A stretch of 64,000 nt of DNA from positions 110,205 to 174,204 of the forward strand of contig NZ_JAIMIB010000009.1 in assembly GCF_019966515.1 (NCBI RefSeq), read 5' to 3'. Below, one piece after another: positions 21,261-29,894 of this stretch. The stretch comes from Roseovarius aestuarii (GTDB lineage Bacteria; Pseudomonadota; Alphaproteobacteria; Rhodobacterales; Rhodobacteraceae). Below the pieces are notes generated by a model. The model saw only the letters and a program-made list of their open reading frames with translations, was not told the origin of the DNA and searched no databases. Within the stretch, counting starts at the first letter, position 1. Every line of letters starts with the position of its first letter. Both the position numbers and the translations under genes were made by a program.

Positions 21261-21274
21261 ATTGTCAAAACAAT
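21261..21274. promoter_or_regulatory. Putative LysR-type operator
   Basis: ATTGT-CAAA-ACAAT, a perfect 5-bp inverted repeat with a 4-nt spacer, lies in the 91-bp divergent region between the MttB-like gene and the lysR gene. Position and symmetry fit a LysR-regulator site controlling both. Confidence 0.4.
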
Positions 21275-21336
21275 CTATCTGATCTCATAACCTTCGTGAT
21301 CCTTGTAAATTCTGAGGCTTTGGATAATTTCAGCTT

Positions 21337-22233
21337 ATGCAAGAGCTTTGGAAACTCGTCTCCTCCCCGCGCCACCTGCTGGTGTTCGAAGCCGCCGCCC
21401 GCACCGGTTCTTTCACCCGTGCCGCGCAGGAACTGAACGTCCAGCAACCGGCCGTTTCCGCCGCGATCAAGCAGTTGGAAACCTCGCTGGGTCTCACGCT
21501 CTTTACCCGCGCGCACCGCTCGGTCACCCTGACCCAGGCGGGTGAGCGTCTCTATACCGATGTCGCCGGTGCGTTCGACCGCATCCTGCAAAGCGCCCGG
21601 TTGCTGACCGCCCGCAGCGCCCAGGATCATGTAACCCTTTCGGCCTCGACCGCTTTTGCCCATTATTGGATGGTGCCCCGGCTGGCGCAGTTTCACGCCG
21701 CCCATCCCGGCATCGACCTGCGCCTGCAAACCTCCGAGCGGGAACCCGATATCGGCGCCGAAGGCATCAGCCTGGCCATCCGGCGCGGCACCGGGCACTG
21801 GCCGGGCTGCCAAAGCCACCTGCTCGCGCCCGAGGTGATCTGCCCCATCGCCGCCCCCCGCGTCATGGCCGCCGCCGTCAATCTGGCAACCGTCGCAAAC
21901 CTCAGAAATGAGACTCTGATTCACCTGGAAGAGCCTATTCGTGAACGCCCCGGCTGGGTTGATTTCTTCAGCCATTGGAATGTTCCTTACACCGAGCCCC
22001 GCACCGGTCTGCGGCTCAACGACTACGCGCTGGTGTTGCAGGCGGCAATCGCGGGCGAAGGCTTTGCCTTCGGTTGGCGGCATGTCACCGAAAGCCTGAT
22101 CAGCCAGGGCCTGCTCGCCGCGCGCCCCGAATGGGGCTGGACCACCGGCGCGGGCTTCTACCTTGTCTGGTCCAACAGCATGCCGTTGTCGCCACAGGCC
22201 GAAAAGGTGCGCGGCTGGCTGATCGACCTGTAG
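21337..22233 (+). CDS. LysR-family transcriptional regulator (GcvA-like)
   Basis: A 298-aa regulator with an N-terminal winged helix ('FEAAARTGSFTRAAQELNVQQPAVSAAIKQLE', in two parts either side of the turn, about 15-45) and a C-terminal type-2 periplasmic-binding effector domain (about 95-295). The sequence resembles the GcvA group, which in alphaproteobacteria often controls divergent catabolic genes. It is divergent from the MttB-like gene at the head of the betaine/threonine cluster, which is its probable target. Confidence 0.92.
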   Translation: MQELWKLVSSPRHLLVFEAAARTGSFTRAAQELNVQQPAVSAAIKQLETSLGLTLFTRAHRSVTLTQAGERLYTDVAGAFDRILQSARLLTARSAQDHVTLSASTAFAHYWMVPRLAQFHAAHPGIDLRLQTSEREPDIGAEGISLAIRRGTGHWPGCQSHLLAPEVICPIAAPRVMAAAVNLATVANLRNETLIHLEEPIRERPGWVDFFSHWNVPYTEPRTGLRLNDYALVLQAAIAGEGFAFGWRHVTESLISQGLLAARPEWGWTTGAGFYLVWSNSMPLSPQAEKVRGWLIDL

Positions 22234-22251
22234 CCGGGGATCAATCCCGGC
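22233..22251. terminator. Hairpin between convergent lysR and hydantoinase-like genes
   Basis: GCCGGG and CCCGGC (22233-22238/22246-22251) flank GATCAAT, with further near-symmetry outward. It overlaps the lysR stop and ends next to the convergent stop at 22252. It could end transcription from both sides; no long T-tract is seen. Confidence 0.45.
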
Positions 22252-24252
22252 CTACGCCGCAATCCGCGGCCTGCCCGACGCCTCAACCGTGATCTCCGCC
22301 TCCAAAAACACCTCGCGCGCCTCGGCCTTTGCAGAACGCACATCGCGCGTCCGCGACAGGTGAATATCCTCTGCGCCTGCCAGTTCGGCCTCCCGCCGCG
22401 CCTCATATTCCAGCGTGTCTTCCAGCGCTTGCATCGCCGCCTCGGCCTCGGTGAAATCCTCGGGCCCGGTCTCGAGGTGCACGCGGAACTTGCCTTCCGC
22501 CGGGGAGGTTACGGTGCCCATCCGCCGGATCGTCACCCGGCCCACCACCGCACCGATGGCATTCGCCACCCCGGCATGTTCCGGCAGGATCATCTGACAA
22601 CCCAGCCGGTCGCCTACCGCCGGATAATAACTCTGCGCCGAGGCGCCAAGCCCGATCACCGGCACGTTCACGCCGGCCTCGATCCGGACCAAACCGCGAT
22701 GATGCTCCAGCCCCTTCTGCATCAGCACATGCCGCGCCAATTGTGTCGGAGGCAAGCCAAAATCAACCTCTTCTTCAACGAAAGCAGACTCTAACAAGGC
22801 CAAAGATGTCTGATGCGTCAACTGGTCCACGATCATCTGCGCCATGCCCGACACATCCGGCATCAGCATGTTACCTGACCCGGTGCGCTTGCGCCCGGTC
22901 AGTTCCAGCGCCTTGGCTGCGGCTTTTGTGTCCCAGGCCTCCAGCCGTCCCAGGACGTGGCTCGCATCCGACGGCGTGACCCCGGAAACCTGCACCAGCC
23001 CGCGCGTCACCAGGCGTTTGAGCGCCTGCGCCTCCATGCGAGTTTTCAACACCGCACCCAGCGGCTGAACCTCCTCACCGATCCGGGCCAAGAGCGCGGC
23101 ATCCCGATCGCCCAAGCCGCCAGCCTCGATCCCAGGCACCGCGCGAACAAACCGCGCATCGTATTCGCCCGGTGTTTGGTTACGGAGCTGGTTATCCAGC
23201 GCGTCATGCACCACATCCGGCGCATCAACCGCCATCAGGCTGATGGGCACAACCCTGCGCGGGCCCAGCGTGACGCCACCTACCAACCCTTCGTCGATCA
23301 CATGCACCTCGCTGTCACCGCCAAGCCCAGTGGTGCGCATCGCCACGGCCTCCACCATTGTCCGCCACGGTCCCACCTGTGCGCCCGCCGGATCAATCGC
23401 GGGCTTGCCGCCGCGCAACACCGCCACGTCTGTCGTCGTGCCGCCAATGTCCGACACCAGGGAATGCTCCGCCCCGGTCATCCAGCGCGCGCCAACGATT
23501 GACGCCGCTGGACCGCTCAGGATCGTCTCGATGGGCCGTTCGCGTGCCTGCACGGCCGAGATCAGAGCGCCATCACCGCGCACCACCATCAGCGGTGCGT
23601 CGATGCCCAATTCGGCAAGCTTGCCCTCGGCCTTGTCAATCAACCGTGCGATCATCCCGATCAGCCGCGCATTCAACAGCGCTGTCAACGCGCGCTTCGG
23701 CCCGTTCAACTTGGCCGACAGATGGTGCGAGCACGACACTGGCCTGCCTGTAATCTCGCGGATCATCTCGGACACTTCCAGCTCATGCGCCGGATTCCGG
23801 GTCGCAAACTGGGATGCCACCGCATAGGCGGAAATGCCCTGATCAGTCTCTAACCAACCGGAAAGTGCTGCCTTATCCAGCGCATTCACCTGTCCACCCG
23901 CGTGATTATGCCCGCCCTCAATAACCAGTGCGGGATCGCCACCCAGAGCCTCGCGCAACCCATGCGCTTCTAGATCGCGTTCGCGAAAACCGACATAGAC
24001 CAATCCGACGCGCCCACCCTGGCCTTCGACCAGCGCATTGGTGGCCAACGTAGTTGACAAGGACGCCATGCCGATGTCGCTTACATCCGCGCCGCTGCTT
24101 GCCAGCACAGCTGCAATCGCCTCGCCTATTCCTACCGCCAGATCATGGCGCGTGGTCAGGGCCTTGGCGCGCGCGATAACTTCCTGCTCATCACGGACAA
24201 GCACCGCATCGGTATATGTGCCACCGGTATCCACGCCCAAAAGCAATGCCAT
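22252..24252 (-). CDS. Hydantoinase/oxoprolinase family protein (HyuA-like)
   Basis: A 666-aa ASKHA-fold protein. The N-terminal 'LLGVDTGGTYTDAVLV' is the phosphate-binding loop, and 'SLVSDIGGTTTDVAVL' is the second one. HyuA-type proteins hydrolyse N-methylhydantoins, 5-oxoproline or related amides with ATP. It has no hyuB partner here, which is unusual for the two-subunit enzymes. Related ASKHA proteins occur with MttB-like genes, but this gene is separated from the MttB-like gene by lysR. It follows queG by 51 bp on the same strand. Confidence 0.82.
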   Translation of the reverse strand: MALLLGVDTGGTYTDAVLVRDEQEVIARAKALTTRHDLAVGIGEAIAAVLASSGADVSDIGMASLSTTLATNALVEGQGGRVGLVYVGFRERDLEAHGLREALGGDPALVIEGGHNHAGGQVNALDKAALSGWLETDQGISAYAVASQFATRNPAHELEVSEMIREITGRPVSCSHHLSAKLNGPKRALTALLNARLIGMIARLIDKAEGKLAELGIDAPLMVVRGDGALISAVQARERPIETILSGPAASIVGARWMTGAEHSLVSDIGGTTTDVAVLRGGKPAIDPAGAQVGPWRTMVEAVAMRTTGLGGDSEVHVIDEGLVGGVTLGPRRVVPISLMAVDAPDVVHDALDNQLRNQTPGEYDARFVRAVPGIEAGGLGDRDAALLARIGEEVQPLGAVLKTRMEAQALKRLVTRGLVQVSGVTPSDASHVLGRLEAWDTKAAAKALELTGRKRTGSGNMLMPDVSGMAQMIVDQLTHQTSLALLESAFVEEEVDFGLPPTQLARHVLMQKGLEHHRGLVRIEAGVNVPVIGLGASAQSYYPAVGDRLGCQMILPEHAGVANAIGAVVGRVTIRRMGTVTSPAEGKFRVHLETGPEDFTEAEAAMQALEDTLEYEARREAELAGAEDIHLSRTRDVRSAKAEAREVFLEAEITVEASGRPRIAA

Positions 24253-24303
24253 GGGGATATTCCTCTTCCTGTTCCGACCAAAGGATTTAGCGGGTTTTTC
24301 CGG

Positions 24304-25353
24304 CTATACCAGCCCGTTTGCGGCAGATTTCAGTTGCTGCACCGCCCAGCGGGCCGCATCCGCCACAGTGGCATCGGGGTCGTCGCAGAGCCGCTGCACC
24401 ACCGGCAGCAAACCCGCGTCCTCCGAATTACCAATCGCATATAGCACATTGCGCACGAACCGGTTGCGCCCGATGCGCTTGATCGGGCTACCTGAGAAAA
24501 ACGCCCTGAACGCCGCGTCGTCAAGCGCGGCCAGCTCCACCAACCTCGGTGCCATCAGATTGTCGCGGGCATGATACTTCACCTCACGCGCCGCCACGGC
24601 GAATTTGTTCCAGGGACAGACCGCCAGACAATCATCGCAGCCATAGATCCGGTTACCCATCAACCGGCGCAGGTCTTCATCTACCGGACCGTGATGTTCG
24701 ATCGTCAGGTACGAAATACACCGTCTGGCATCCAATTGGTAAGGCGCGGGGAAGGCATCCGTTGGGCAAACGTCAAGACAGGCACGGCAATTACCACAAT
24801 GGTCGGTTTCCGCGGAATCAGTCTCTAGTTCCAGAGTGGTGAATATCGACCCGATGAAGAACCAACTGCCCAGATCGCGGCTGACAAGATTGGTGTGTTT
24901 GCCCTGCCAACCCAGCCCTGCGGCCTGCCCCAAGGGCTTTTCCGGTACCGGGGCGGTATCGACGAATACTTTAACCTCGCCACCCGCCTGATCAATCAGC
25001 CAGCGCGCCAACCGTTTGAGTCGTTTCTTGACCGTGTCGTGGTAATCGCGGTTTCGGGCATAGACCGAAACGGTGCCCACATCGGCCCGCGATAGCGTCG
25101 CCAACGGATCGAACCCGGGAGCATAGCTCTCGCCCAGCATGATGACCGATTTCGCCTCCGGCCACAGCACTTCGGGCGCTCCGCGCCAATGGGTCCGCTC
25201 CGCCAGCCACGACATCTGCCCGTGATACCCCTTGTCCAGAAACGCCACCAACCGCTCGGGCACCTGCGGCACATCCCAGGGGCGACATATACGGGCCAGA
25301 TCAAACCCTTCGGATATCGCCTGCGCCACCAGTTGCTGCTTCAACTCATCCAT
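24304..25353 (-). CDS. queG: Epoxyqueuosine reductase
   Basis: A 349-aa cobalamin-dependent enzyme that makes queuosine from epoxyqueuosine at the wobble position of GUN tRNAs. Two [4Fe-4S] ferredoxin-type motifs are visible, '[17 protein letters not shown]' and '[13 protein letters not shown]', with a C-terminal HEAT-like region. The N-terminal domain is the B12-binding DUF1730-type part. It is part of a same-strand run mtgA, GST, sleB, queG with gaps of 47-92 bp. Confidence 0.95.
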   Translation of the reverse strand: MDELKQQLVAQAISEGFDLARICRPWDVPQVPERLVAFLDKGYHGQMSWLAERTHWRGAPEVLWPEAKSVIMLGESYAPGFDPLATLSRADVGTVSVYARNRDYHDTVKKRLKRLARWLIDQAGGEVKVFVDTAPVPEKPLGQAAGLGWQGKHTNLVSRDLGSWFFIGSIFTTLELETDSAETDHCGNCRACLDVCPTDAFPAPYQLDARRCISYLTIEHHGPVDEDLRRLMGNRIYGCDDCLAVCPWNKFAVAAREVKYHARDNLMAPRLVELAALDDAAFRAFFSGSPIKRIGRNRFVRNVLYAIGNSEDAGLLPVVQRLCDDPDATVADAARWAVQQLKSAANGLV

Positions 25354-25400
25354 GACCGGGACCCGCCCAACGCAATATCAGGCGCACGGCGCAAACCCGA

Positions 25401-26021
25401 TCACTCTTCATGAGCATTCAAAAACAGATGATTGCCGATCTCGGTCAAAACCTTCATCTGCTCGGCCCAGGTCGGGGACACCGAATGTGTATGATAATAA
25501 ACCGCGCCACGGGCAAAACCCCACGCCCCGTGACGCAACAAGAATGCAGCAATGCGCAACGAGCGGTCATAGGCTCTTGAATTCTTAAATTCTTCCGGGT
25601 GATCATCGCAGGCATAGCTGAACTGACAGGCACTTCCTTCTTCGCTTCCCTGATAGATTACATCGCACACCGTGTCTGGAAATCGCGGGTGCGCCGCGCG
25701 GTTCAGAATGACCTCGGCCACCGCGATCTGTCCCTGAACGCTTTCCCCCCTTGCCTCGAAATAAAGCGCCTCCGCAAGGCATTTATGCGTCTCGCTGACC
25801 TTCTCGGGCAGAGGTAGTTCGTCAACCCACGCCTTGTTCAGTTGCGTCGGCTCGATCAGTTCCGGTGTCTGGGGATAGTCGTCACGGTCCGGTCGCTCAA
25901 GCGTGTAGGGCTGGTACCCCGGCACCGTCCCGGTCACGAAATCCCGCCCGATCGCAAAAGCCAACAACCCGGCGCAGCCAATCACCAGACCCGCGAATAC
26001 GGATTTTTCCGATTTACCCAT
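25401..26021 (-). CDS. SleB-like cell wall hydrolase
   Basis: A 206-aa protein with an N-terminal signal anchor (about 8-25, 'FAGLVIGCAGLLAFAIG') and a C-terminal hydrolase-2/SleB domain (about 80-200). 'CLAEALYFEARGES' carries the catalytic Glu, with 'AVAEVILNRA', 'CQFSYACD' and 'GAVYYHT' also present. It should cleave peptidoglycan glycan strands in the periplasm. In a non-spore-former it serves wall turnover, and mtgA lies nearby. Confidence 0.9.
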   Translation of the reverse strand: MGKSEKSVFAGLVIGCAGLLAFAIGRDFVTGTVPGYQPYTLERPDRDDYPQTPELIEPTQLNKAWVDELPLPEKVSETHKCLAEALYFEARGESVQGQIAVAEVILNRAAHPRFPDTVCDVIYQGSEEGSACQFSYACDDHPEEFKNSRAYDRSLRIAAFLLRHGAWGFARGAVYYHTHSVSPTWAEQMKVLTEIGNHLFLNAHEE

Positions 26022-26113
26022 GCACGTCCTTCCACGTGCAGTTTAGAACGATGGTGCGAAAATCGGAAACGATTTTCGCCTTGGACATCAGGCAAAATCA
26101 ATAAGGTAGGGCG

Positions 26114-26779
26114 TCAGAAATCCAGATCAGCATAATGCGCCGGCGGCGGAAAGCCAGAGACCTGATCTGCCAAAATCGCCCGGAAGGCCGGACGTGATTT
26201 GATCTTGGCATACCAGTCCTTGACCGCCTCGCTTCGGTGCCAGTCGACATCACTGATATAGTCGAGCGCGCTCAGATGCGCGGCGGCAGCGAAATCAGCC
26301 AGCGTCATGGTGTCGCCCGCCAGCCAGCGGCGGTGATCCAGCAACCAGGTCATGTAATCCAAATGATATTTTATCGCCTTGGCGCCCTGCTTGATATTGC
26401 CGCTGTCGGGATATCCCTGCCCCATCACTTTCTTGTTGACCCGCTCGTATAATAGCTTCGAGGTCACTTCGTGGTGAAACTTGTCGTCAAACCATGCCAC
26501 CAGCCGGCGCACCTCGTAACGCGCATCGGCACCGCGCGGCATCAGCGCGGGTTCTGGGTACTTTTCCTCCAGATATTCACAAATGGCAGTGCTTTCGGCC
26601 ATCGTCTTGCCGTCTATCCGCAGGATCGGCACCTTGCCCGCCGGATTGCGACGCAGAAAATCCGGATCGCCCTCCCAGTAACGCTCCTCGGCCAGTTCGC
26701 ATTCGATCTTCTTTTCGGCAAGGCACAGCCGCACCTTGCGGCAATAGGGCGAGAGCGGGACGTGAAAGAGCTTGGCCAT
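26114..26779 (-). CDS. Glutathione S-transferase family protein
   Basis: A 221-aa GST with an N-terminal thioredoxin-fold domain ('LFHVPLSPYCRKVRLCLAEK', 'GKVPILRIDG', 'ESTAICEYLE') and a helical C-terminal domain with 'LADFAAAAHLSALDYI'. The 'SPYCRKV' cysteine motif is closer to Cys-type/beta-like GSTs. The ATG at 26779 gives the family-typical N-terminus; a longer frame begins at 26815. Substrate unknown. Confidence 0.9.
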   Translation of the reverse strand: MAKLFHVPLSPYCRKVRLCLAEKKIECELAEERYWEGDPDFLRRNPAGKVPILRIDGKTMAESTAICEYLEEKYPEPALMPRGADARYEVRRLVAWFDDKFHHEVTSKLLYERVNKKVMGQGYPDSGNIKQGAKAIKYHLDYMTWLLDHRRWLAGDTMTLADFAAAAHLSALDYISDVDWHRSEAVKDWYAKIKSRPAFRAILADQVSGFPPPAHYADLDF

Positions 26780-26836
26780 AAATCCGTTAAACCTTGAGAG
26801 GGGCTGTGCCTTCAATGCCCCGAACGCGGATGTTTT

Positions 26837-27559
26837 TCAATCCTCGAAACAGGCAGAGCGGCCATCACGGCGGATCGTAGCTGCGCCATCCATAATGCTC
26901 GCTGCCCGTTCGCGCAGGCTGGCCGTGGGTTTGCTGGCCGACCGCCCCTTGGGGTCCGGCAGCACCGCCGCGAGCCGCGCGGCCTGCACATCACTTAGCT
27001 TGTCGGGGCTGACACCGAAATAATGGTTCGCCGCCGCCTCGATGCCAAAAACCCCTTCATCGAACTCGGCCACATTCAGATAGACCTCGACAATCCGGCG
27101 CTTGGTCCAGATCATTTCAACCACGGGCGTAATTACTGCCTCAAGCGCCTTTCTCAACCAGCTGCGACCATGCCAAAGATATGTATTCTTGACTGTCTGC
27201 TGGCTCAGGGTCGAGGCTCCGCGCCCGTAGCCTTCCTCGATCGCGGTGCGAATGGCCGTCATGTCAAATCCCCAATGAGCACAGAAGTTGGCATCCTCGG
27301 CGGCCACCACCGAGCGGGCCATTGCCGGTGCCACATCGTCAAGCTGCACCCAGATATGATCAACCCGACCCAACCGCCGGGCTTCCTGCCCCATATAGAA
27401 CGTATCCGGCGGGGAGATTTCCCGGTGCACCGCGATCACCAGCGCCACCACCGCAAGACAGAGCAGCGCAACGCGAAAGATCCAGCGCCGTAGCCATGCG
27501 ACGGGCCGGAACCGGGCCTTGGTGTTTGCTGATTTCTTACTGCTCTTACGCTTCGCCAT
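26837..27559 (-). CDS. mtgA: Monofunctional biosynthetic peptidoglycan transglycosylase
   Basis: A 240-aa GT51 enzyme that polymerises lipid II into glycan strands on the periplasmic face of the inner membrane. One N-terminal membrane anchor (about 20-43) precedes the GT51 domain with 'VAAEDANFCAHWGFD' (catalytic Glu), 'RGASTLSQQTVKNTYL' and 'KRRIVEVYLNVAEF'. The start at 27559 matches the family N-terminus but its ribosome site is weak, and 27595 remains possible. Ahead of it lies an open in-frame stretch that may be the tail of the luxI-linked gene. Confidence 0.93.
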   Translation of the reverse strand: MAKRKSSKKSANTKARFRPVAWLRRWIFRVALLCLAVVALVIAVHREISPPDTFYMGQEARRLGRVDHIWVQLDDVAPAMARSVVAAEDANFCAHWGFDMTAIRTAIEEGYGRGASTLSQQTVKNTYLWHGRSWLRKALEAVITPVVEMIWTKRRIVEVYLNVAEFDEGVFGIEAAANHYFGVSPDKLSDVQAARLAAVLPDPKGRSASKPTASLRERAASIMDGAATIRRDGRSACFED

Positions 27560-27569
27560 CCTGGCACTG

Positions 27570-27718
27570 CTATAGCGCGCGCGGACCGGTCGCAAAAGTA
27601 GATTTGCACAGATCCGGCCATTCAGGTCTGGTCAGCATCTTGGCCTTGAGCTGCCTGACCATCGGGTGACCCAATACACGGCTTACATCGCGCAGGTCGA
27701 GGTCATATATCGTCGAAC
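27570..27718 (-). pseudogene. Possible amber-separated tail of the luxI-linked gene
   Basis: After the TAG stop of the 27720-28199 gene, the same frame stays open for 49 more codons to TAG at 27570-27572, ten bases before mtgA. The predicted residues look protein-like (for example 'DLDLRDVSRVLGHPMV' and 'TRPEWPDLCKS'), and about 63% of third positions are G or C. This suggests that the full protein is near 209 aa and that TAG is a recent nonsense mutation, a read-through codon or a sequencing error. A chance open stretch cannot be excluded. Confidence 0.35.
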
Positions 27719-27719
27719 A

Positions 27720-28199
27720 CTAGTTTGAAAAATTAAGGCGCCGGGGTTTGTACTCGGCCGGATAGGGTATCTGCCCGAGTGACGAGAATTCATAGACCCA
27801 ATGATTTACCTGGGCGTCAAGGACAGGGTCGGTGATCGGGTCATGCTTGCAATCGACAATACCGACGAAACTATCGGGCCCCATCGCCTCGATGATCCTG
27901 CCAAGTGTACGGACGACGAGCCCCCTGCGCGCCGGGATCTGATGACGGATACACATTTCTATCGTCGGCGCGCTGATCAACACGATAGGCTCTTCCGAAA
28001 ACGCCGCCGAATACCATGCCGCCATGTCTTTGCAAAATCCCGACCAGCCGTGCAAAATTCTGGCGAAATGATCTTCGGCCGGAAGAGAGAATGTGGATTG
28101 CCCGATTTCCGGGTCGCCTGGATGGCCGGTGTTGAAGCCAAGGGATGAAAGGTAGATTTCTTCAATCGTGATCGGTTGATAGGGCTGAGAGCTATTCAT
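27720..28199 (-). CDS. Unknown protein translationally coupled to luxI
   Basis: A 159-aa protein that I do not recognise. It is soluble, with no signal peptide or membrane segment. The middle reads 'EEPIVLISAPTIEMCIRHQI', then 'GRIIEAMGPDSFVGIVDCKHDP'. Its ATG overlaps the luxI stop (ATGA) and follows GGGGGAGG inside luxI, so it is made together with the autoinducer synthase. It may modify, sense or limit the signal, but that is only positional inference. The frame continues for 49 codons after its TAG stop. Confidence 0.7.
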   Translation of the reverse strand: MNSSQPYQPITIEEIYLSSLGFNTGHPGDPEIGQSTFSLPAEDHFARILHGWSGFCKDMAAWYSAAFSEEPIVLISAPTIEMCIRHQIPARRGLVVRTLGRIIEAMGPDSFVGIVDCKHDPITDPVLDAQVNHWVYEFSSLGQIPYPAEYKPRRLNFSN

Positions 28200-28879
28200 G
28201 CTAATGCCTCCCCCAGGACGACCTCGCTTTGCGCGGGTGTGAACACATTGCACGAAAACGCCAGAAAGCGACCGTCATCCGTGCGGTGAATCGGGCCAAG
28301 CGCCCTGGCCTGAAACCCCATGGAACGAGCCATTCTCATGAAGGCAGGGGACCCCAGGAAAAGACAGGCCTGAGCACCCTTGCGCGCGAGAAATTCATTG
28401 GCCGCGCGTAGTATTTTTGGACCCAGCTGCGTTTGGCCAAAGGAAATGATCCTGGTCAGCTCCCATGTATTCTTGTCAAGTGGCGGCTCATCGCTGCAGA
28501 TCGTTGCGGGTATTCCCTGCAACCGGCCAAAATATGCATCACGGATCATGTAAGATGCGTTGCCGTCCTCTGAGAGATGCGTTGTTTGCAGCAGGCGCGC
28601 ACCACCCAGAACGCCGCCATGTCTGGTGTCGTGAGCAATTAGATAAACGGTGTGTTCGCAATCATATTGTTCGACCTCAAGATCGTCATCATAGGAAATT
28701 TGCCAGCCCATATCTTCGACAAAAACCCGCTTTCTGAGGCGATGAAATTCATCGATCAGCCCCTTGGGGTCATCATGTGGCTGGACCACCTTGACCTGTG
28801 TATAAGGAAGTCGGCGACGTACCGCGAAATTCGCGGTCGAAAGTGTCTTGTCTCCGCGTTTTCCCGAAGCAACCATCAC
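28196..28879 (-). CDS. luxI: Acyl-homoserine lactone synthase
   Basis: A 227-aa LuxI-family enzyme that makes an N-acyl-homoserine lactone from S-adenosylmethionine and an acyl carrier or CoA thioester. The conserved Arg/Phe/Trp (R51, F53, W59 in 'KRVFVEDMGW'), the acidic 'DLEVEQYD' and 'WELTR' (E140, R143) are present. Its first codon is GTG at 28879, with ATG at 28876 directly after; AGGA lies 7-10 nt upstream. It is divergent from luxR across about 280 bp containing palindromes, and co-transcribed with the unknown gene downstream. Confidence 0.93.
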   Translation of the reverse strand: MMVASGKRGDKTLSTANFAVRRRLPYTQVKVVQPHDDPKGLIDEFHRLRKRVFVEDMGWQISYDDDLEVEQYDCEHTVYLIAHDTRHGGVLGGARLLQTTHLSEDGNASYMIRDAYFGRLQGIPATICSDEPPLDKNTWELTRIISFGQTQLGPKILRAANEFLARKGAQACLFLGSPAFMRMARSMGFQARALGPIHRTDDGRFLAFSCNVFTPAQSEVVLGEALA

Positions 28880-28928
28880 ACTACGATCCTAATTCCTGAA
28901 TAAATTTAATGTAAACTGAAGGTGTTAC

Positions 28929-28940
28929 CGACTCGAGTCG
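28929..28940. promoter_or_regulatory. Palindrome upstream of luxI
   Basis: CGACTCGAGTCG is a perfect 12-bp palindrome, 50 bp upstream of the luxI start. It differs from the two lux-box-like sites and could bind another regulator. Confidence 0.35.
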
Positions 28941-28969
28941 ATTGATTAACGGGCTCGCATGAAAAATCA

Positions 28970-28980
28970 AACCTCAGGTT
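28970..28980. promoter_or_regulatory. Lux-box-like palindrome 1 (luxI-proximal)
   Basis: AACCT-C-AGGTT is a perfect 5-bp inverted repeat around one central base, 91 bp upstream of the luxI start. Its 5-bp arms are identical to those of the site at 29000-29010, exactly 30 bp away, so both could be bound on the same DNA face. Confidence 0.6.
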
Positions 28981-28997
28981 AGAATCATTTAAAATAC

Positions 28998-29012
28998 CTA
29001 ACCTGAGGTTAG
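28998..29012. promoter_or_regulatory. Lux-box-like palindrome 2 (luxR-proximal)
   Basis: CTAACCT-G-AGGTTAG is a 15-bp palindrome with 7-bp arms. It abuts a good -10 hexamer (TATACT, 29014-29019) reading towards luxR, so it occupies the -10/-35 spacer of that putative promoter. This position would fit repression of luxR by a bound regulator. Confidence 0.65.
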
Positions 29013-29161
29013 ATATACTTGCGAAAACGGCTAGAATCGCTGCACGGTTGCTTTCGCCAGAAGCGGCAACCAAAGTTAATGACAGGTGACGTTGTGTATT
29101 GGGCAGAGCAATTCTGAAGACAGCAGAACATAGTTTACACGCAATAGGCAGAACGGGTTGA

Positions 29162-29800
29162 ATGGCGTTTCGGGAGGTAAAGGCACTTTCGGCAGCAGAC
29201 TTGTTTGAAGAGTCTCTTGAAGCGATCTCTGCGATTGGGAGCGAAGGCTATTTCGTGATGGTCAACCATTCGCGGAAGGGGCCGGAATTTATTCAGAGCA
29301 GCTATCCCCAAGAGTGGCAAACCGAGTATGATGAAAATTCCTATCATCTGAAAGATCCCGCCTTTCTTTGGAGCCTTGCAAAAAATGGCTCGCGCCGATG
29401 GTCCGAGATCAAACTGCCGGACCCCTCGGGCGTGATGAAAAAGGCCAGACGGTTCGGGTTGATCTACGGCGCAATCTTCAGCAAGGGTTTCCTGACGAAG
29501 AAATCCGTCTTCAGCGTCGCGCGTGACGACCGTGAACTAACTGACGACGAGATATCGTTCCTCGCAGGATGGTTTGAGCGATATGTGACAGCCTGCAATC
29601 GCAAACAAGCGTTTTCGATCAAGGAATTGGATGTCCTTCAATGCCTGGCCAATGACATGACGGTCGACGAAGCGGCAGATAATCTCAATATTAGCGCTTC
29701 AGCCGCCAAAGCACGGTTGAAAACCGCCCGGGATCGCTATGGCGTAAAAACCAATAGCTGGCTGGTCGCATCGGCATTGAGATCAAACCAGATCGATTAG
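29162..29800 (+). CDS. luxR: LuxR-family quorum-sensing regulator
   Basis: A 212-aa regulator with an N-terminal autoinducer-binding domain (about 15-145) and a C-terminal GerE-type helix-turn-helix (about 150-205). Signal-pocket residues conserved in LuxR proteins are seen: W52 and Y56 in 'EWQTEYDE', D65-P66 in 'LKDPAF', and W83. The helix-turn-helix ('LDVLQCLANDMTVDEAADNLNIS', split across the turn) is more divergent than usual. It is divergent from luxI and so is its likely partner. The Shine-Dalgarno sequence is weak. Confidence 0.9.
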   Translation: MAFREVKALSAADLFEESLEAISAIGSEGYFVMVNHSRKGPEFIQSSYPQEWQTEYDENSYHLKDPAFLWSLAKNGSRRWSEIKLPDPSGVMKKARRFGLIYGAIFSKGFLTKKSVFSVARDDRELTDDEISFLAGWFERYVTACNRKQAFSIKELDVLQCLANDMTVDEAADNLNISASAAKARLKTARDRYGVKTNSWLVASALRSNQID

Positions 29801-29819
29801 AGCGTACGCGAAGAACTTG

Positions 29820-29835
29820 AAGCGGTTTTCCGCTT
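29820..29835. terminator. Short hairpin between convergent luxR and lysR
   Basis: AAGCGG-TTTT-CCGCTT forms a 6-bp stem with a T4 loop, 20 bp after the luxR stop and 59 bp before the end of the convergent lysR gene. No T-tract follows, so termination activity is uncertain. Confidence 0.35.
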
Positions 29836-29894
29836 GGACATCGCGCAAGATCGGTGCACGGATGACTTACCCGAAGCTCCACCGTTCCGGTTAA

